This document shows positions 12,050 to 13,506 of a stretch of DNA of 13,506 bases, piece after piece. Location of the stretch: the NCBI GenBank assembly GCA_030018505.1, contig JASEHO010000030.1:1-13506 (forward strand), given 5' to 3'. The DNA is from a bacterium. Its GTDB lineage: Bacteria > UBA9089 > UBA9088 > JAGUXG01. A program made the translations under genes and the position numbers. Each line of letters begins with the position of its first letter. The first letter of the stretch is position 1. The notes beneath the pieces are model-generated. The model did not search any database. It was not told the DNA's origin and saw only the letters and a list, made by a program, of their open reading frames with translations.

Positions 12050-13195
12050 CTATCCTATAGAACAGGCTAATTGCTTTATTATCTTTTCTGCGGATTCTAT
12101 AGCCCTTCCTTTTGTAAAAGAGTACCCCAGATCAGAAAGAGCCATTTCAATGCAGGATAAGGCAACAATAACATCAAACTTATCGCAGTAGCCAAGATGG
12201 GCTACCCTGAAGATTTTGCCTTCAAGATGACCTTGTCCTCCGGCAAAGTTGACTCCGTATCCATCCTTCATCAGCTTTACGAGCTTCTTTCCGTCTATTC
12301 CCTCAGGAACCTTAACAGCAGTGACTGCGTTTGATGGATTCTTTGGAAATAGCTCTAATCCTATTGCCTCTATACCTAACCTTGTTGCCTCAGCCAGAAT
12401 AGAATGCCTTCTGATAAGATTCTGTAGCCCTTCCTTTTTTATCCTCTCTATTGCACAAGATAAAGCCCTAACCAGGGTTATAGCTGGTGTAAAGGCTGTA
12501 TCATTCTTTTGATAGGCTTTATAAGCCTTTGGTATAGAAAAGTAGTATTTTGGAAGGTCTGATTTGCTTGCCTTTTCCAATGCCTTCTGGCTCATAGAGA
12601 GGAAAGCAAGTCCCGGTGGACACATCAACCCTTTTTGAGAGCCAGAGACAACAACATCTACCCCCCATTCATCTGTTGGCATTGGGTCTGCACCTAAGCC
12701 ACTTATGGCATCAACCACCAGCATCACCCCTTCTTCCTGACAAAGTTCAGAGATTGCCTTTATATCAAAGAGCATACCCGTAGAGGTCTCACAGAGGGTA
12801 GCAAAGAGGAGAGCAGGTTTTGTTGCCCTAACCGCCTCTCTCAATCTATCCATATCAATTGGAATCCCCCATTCAACCTCAAAGATATTTACCTCTATCT
12901 TGTATGCCTTGCAGAGTTCAGCCCATCTCTCCCCAAACTTTCCACCGATTATAGCTATGGCTTTATCAGTGGATGAAAGGAGATTGCACACAGCTGTTTC
13001 CATCGCACCTGTGCCAGATGAGGCAAGGGTAAAGACAGGGTTTTGGGTAGAAAAGATATACTGTAAGCCCTCGTTCACCCTCTGGTTTATCTCCTGATAC
13101 TCCTTTGTCCTGTGATGGATTATGGGATGAGCCATAATAGACAGAACATCCTCTGGTAGGGTTGTAGGCCCTGGTGTCATTAGATACTTCTTCAT
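12050..13195 (-). CDS. Class V PLP-dependent aminotransferase (alanine-glyoxylate / serine-pyruvate type)
   Basis: From ATG 13195 the protein has 381 residues, the usual size. It begins MKKYLMTPGPTTLPEDVL, the standard opening of alanine-glyoxylate / serine-pyruvate aminotransferases. PLP-fold landmarks are ASSGTGAME (58-66, phosphate loop), VVDAISGLGAD (160-170, Asp162 for the pyridine nitrogen) and SGSQKGLMCPPGL (184-196, Lys188 as the Schiff-base lysine). Exact donor and acceptor cannot be read from sequence; relatives use serine, alanine or aspartate with glyoxylate or pyruvate, and some act in serine synthesis. The start is fixed by a strong Shine-Dalgarno GGAGGT (13207-13202) with a 6-nt spacer, which rules out the longer in-frame extension to 13351. 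It lies 22 bp after the preceding gene, so the two are likely co-transcribed. Confidence 0.93.
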   Translation of the reverse strand: MKKYLMTPGPTTLPEDVLSIMAHPIIHHRTKEYQEINQRVNEGLQYIFSTQNPVFTLASSGTGAMETAVCNLLSSTDKAIAIIGGKFGERWAELCKAYKIEVNIFEVEWGIPIDMDRLREAVRATKPALLFATLCETSTGMLFDIKAISELCQEEGVMLVVDAISGLGADPMPTDEWGVDVVVSGSQKGLMCPPGLAFLSMSQKALEKASKSDLPKYYFSIPKAYKAYQKNDTAFTPAITLVRALSCAIERIKKEGLQNLIRRHSILAEATRLGIEAIGLELFPKNPSNAVTAVKVPEGIDGKKLVKLMKDGYGVNFAGGQGHLEGKIFRVAHLGYCDKFDVIVALSCIEMALSDLGYSFTKGRAIESAEKIIKQLACSIG

Positions 13196-13217
13196 TTTTT
13201 TACCTCCAATCCTATAA

Positions 13218-13506
13218 TTATTTCTGGCTCTTAAACTGGATGTAGGATATGACCTCTTGCTTTGCTGATGAAGAGAGTTTCTTAAAAGAAGCCAATAACT
13301 CTCCTTCTTCTTTCGTAAGAGAAGACATCTTCTCCTCAGCATATCTTTCAAGATTGTTCAATGCACCCTTTAGCTCCTCTATTACCGATTCTAAACCCTT
13401 CTTTGGGGTATGAATGATAATATCAGGAGAAACTTTTAGTTTTGGCAAGGTTGAAACCACTTTTATTTTTGGCTCTATCAATTCAGGAACAATCTTTTTC
13501 TTTCCT
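13218..13506 (-). CDS. Partial protein of unknown function (C-terminal part)
   Basis: The reading frame is open to the right edge of the window, so the start is missing; about 95 residues are visible. They begin GKKKIVPELIEPKIKVV and end YIQFKSQK. The first 40 residues are rich in beta-branched residues and proline (VVSTLPKLKVSPDIIIHTP). The rest (about 42-95) is predicted mainly helical and charged, rich in Glu and Lys. I do not recognise the family. A TTG at 13481 could be read as a start, but it lacks a ribosome-binding site and the upstream codons remain open, so truncation by the window is more likely. Confidence 0.6.
   Translation of the reverse strand, partial: GKKKIVPELIEPKIKVVSTLPKLKVSPDIIIHTPKKGLESVIEELKGALNNLERYAEEKMSSLTKEEGELLASFKKLSSSAKQEVISYIQFKSQK

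Noticed and set aside
13196..13351. 52-residue extension of the aminotransferase
   Set aside because: GGAGGT with a 6-nt spacer precedes the ATG at 13195, which begins the canonical family N-terminus; the extension overlaps the neighbouring gene in another frame.
1..13506. tRNA or rRNA genes
   Set aside because: I found no cloverleaf-compatible GTTCRA-type T-arm with a matching acceptor stem in the intergenic gaps, and no rRNA-like sequence.

Overview
This 13.5 kb window looks like chromosomal DNA from an uncultivated, AT-rich, probably flagellated bacterium. Core bacterial genes (lysS, trpE, hisH, flhF, flhG) sit among short repeats, transposon relics and a captured toxin-antitoxin pair. 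Host genes favour AGA/AGG arginine codons. I cannot name the phylum from the sequence alone.

Layout. A minus-strand pair at 102-1390 encodes a truncated CinA-family protein (KH-like plus PncC domains) and ThpR, a 2'-5' RNA ligase-like phosphodiesterase, overlapping by 4 bp. A divergent promoter region (about 1391-1492) separates them from a plus-strand pair: a large TPR/membrane protein (1493-3685) and a compact class II lysyl-tRNA synthetase (3823-5142). Positions 5143-5991 hold no intact gene. They contain a transposase C-terminus on the minus strand, a frameshifted IS66-like transposase N-terminus on the plus strand, and short repeats. From 5992 to the right edge every gene is on the minus strand. 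In transcription order these are an unidentified partial gene, a class V aminotransferase, flhF, a DinJ/YafQ-type antitoxin-toxin pair, flhG, a membrane protein joining an OB fold to a PD-(D/E)XK-like nuclease domain, and then hisH-trpE behind its own likely promoter.

How the genes fit together. FlhF (SRP-type GTPase) and FlhG (MinD-type ATPase with a DQAxxLR activator motif) together set flagellar position and number; the toxin-antitoxin cassette lies between them. TrpE and HisH catalyse steps of tryptophan and histidine synthesis and are tightly spaced, but no other trp or his genes are present. The OB-transmembrane-nuclease protein is the least conventional product here.

Two sequence-wide patterns stand out. 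First, many intergenic gaps carry degenerate 7-bp tandem repeats, including two copies of a 48-bp block. Second, the two plus-strand transcripts appear to start at or next to the ATG (leaderless), while several downstream genes have clear Shine-Dalgarno sequences.
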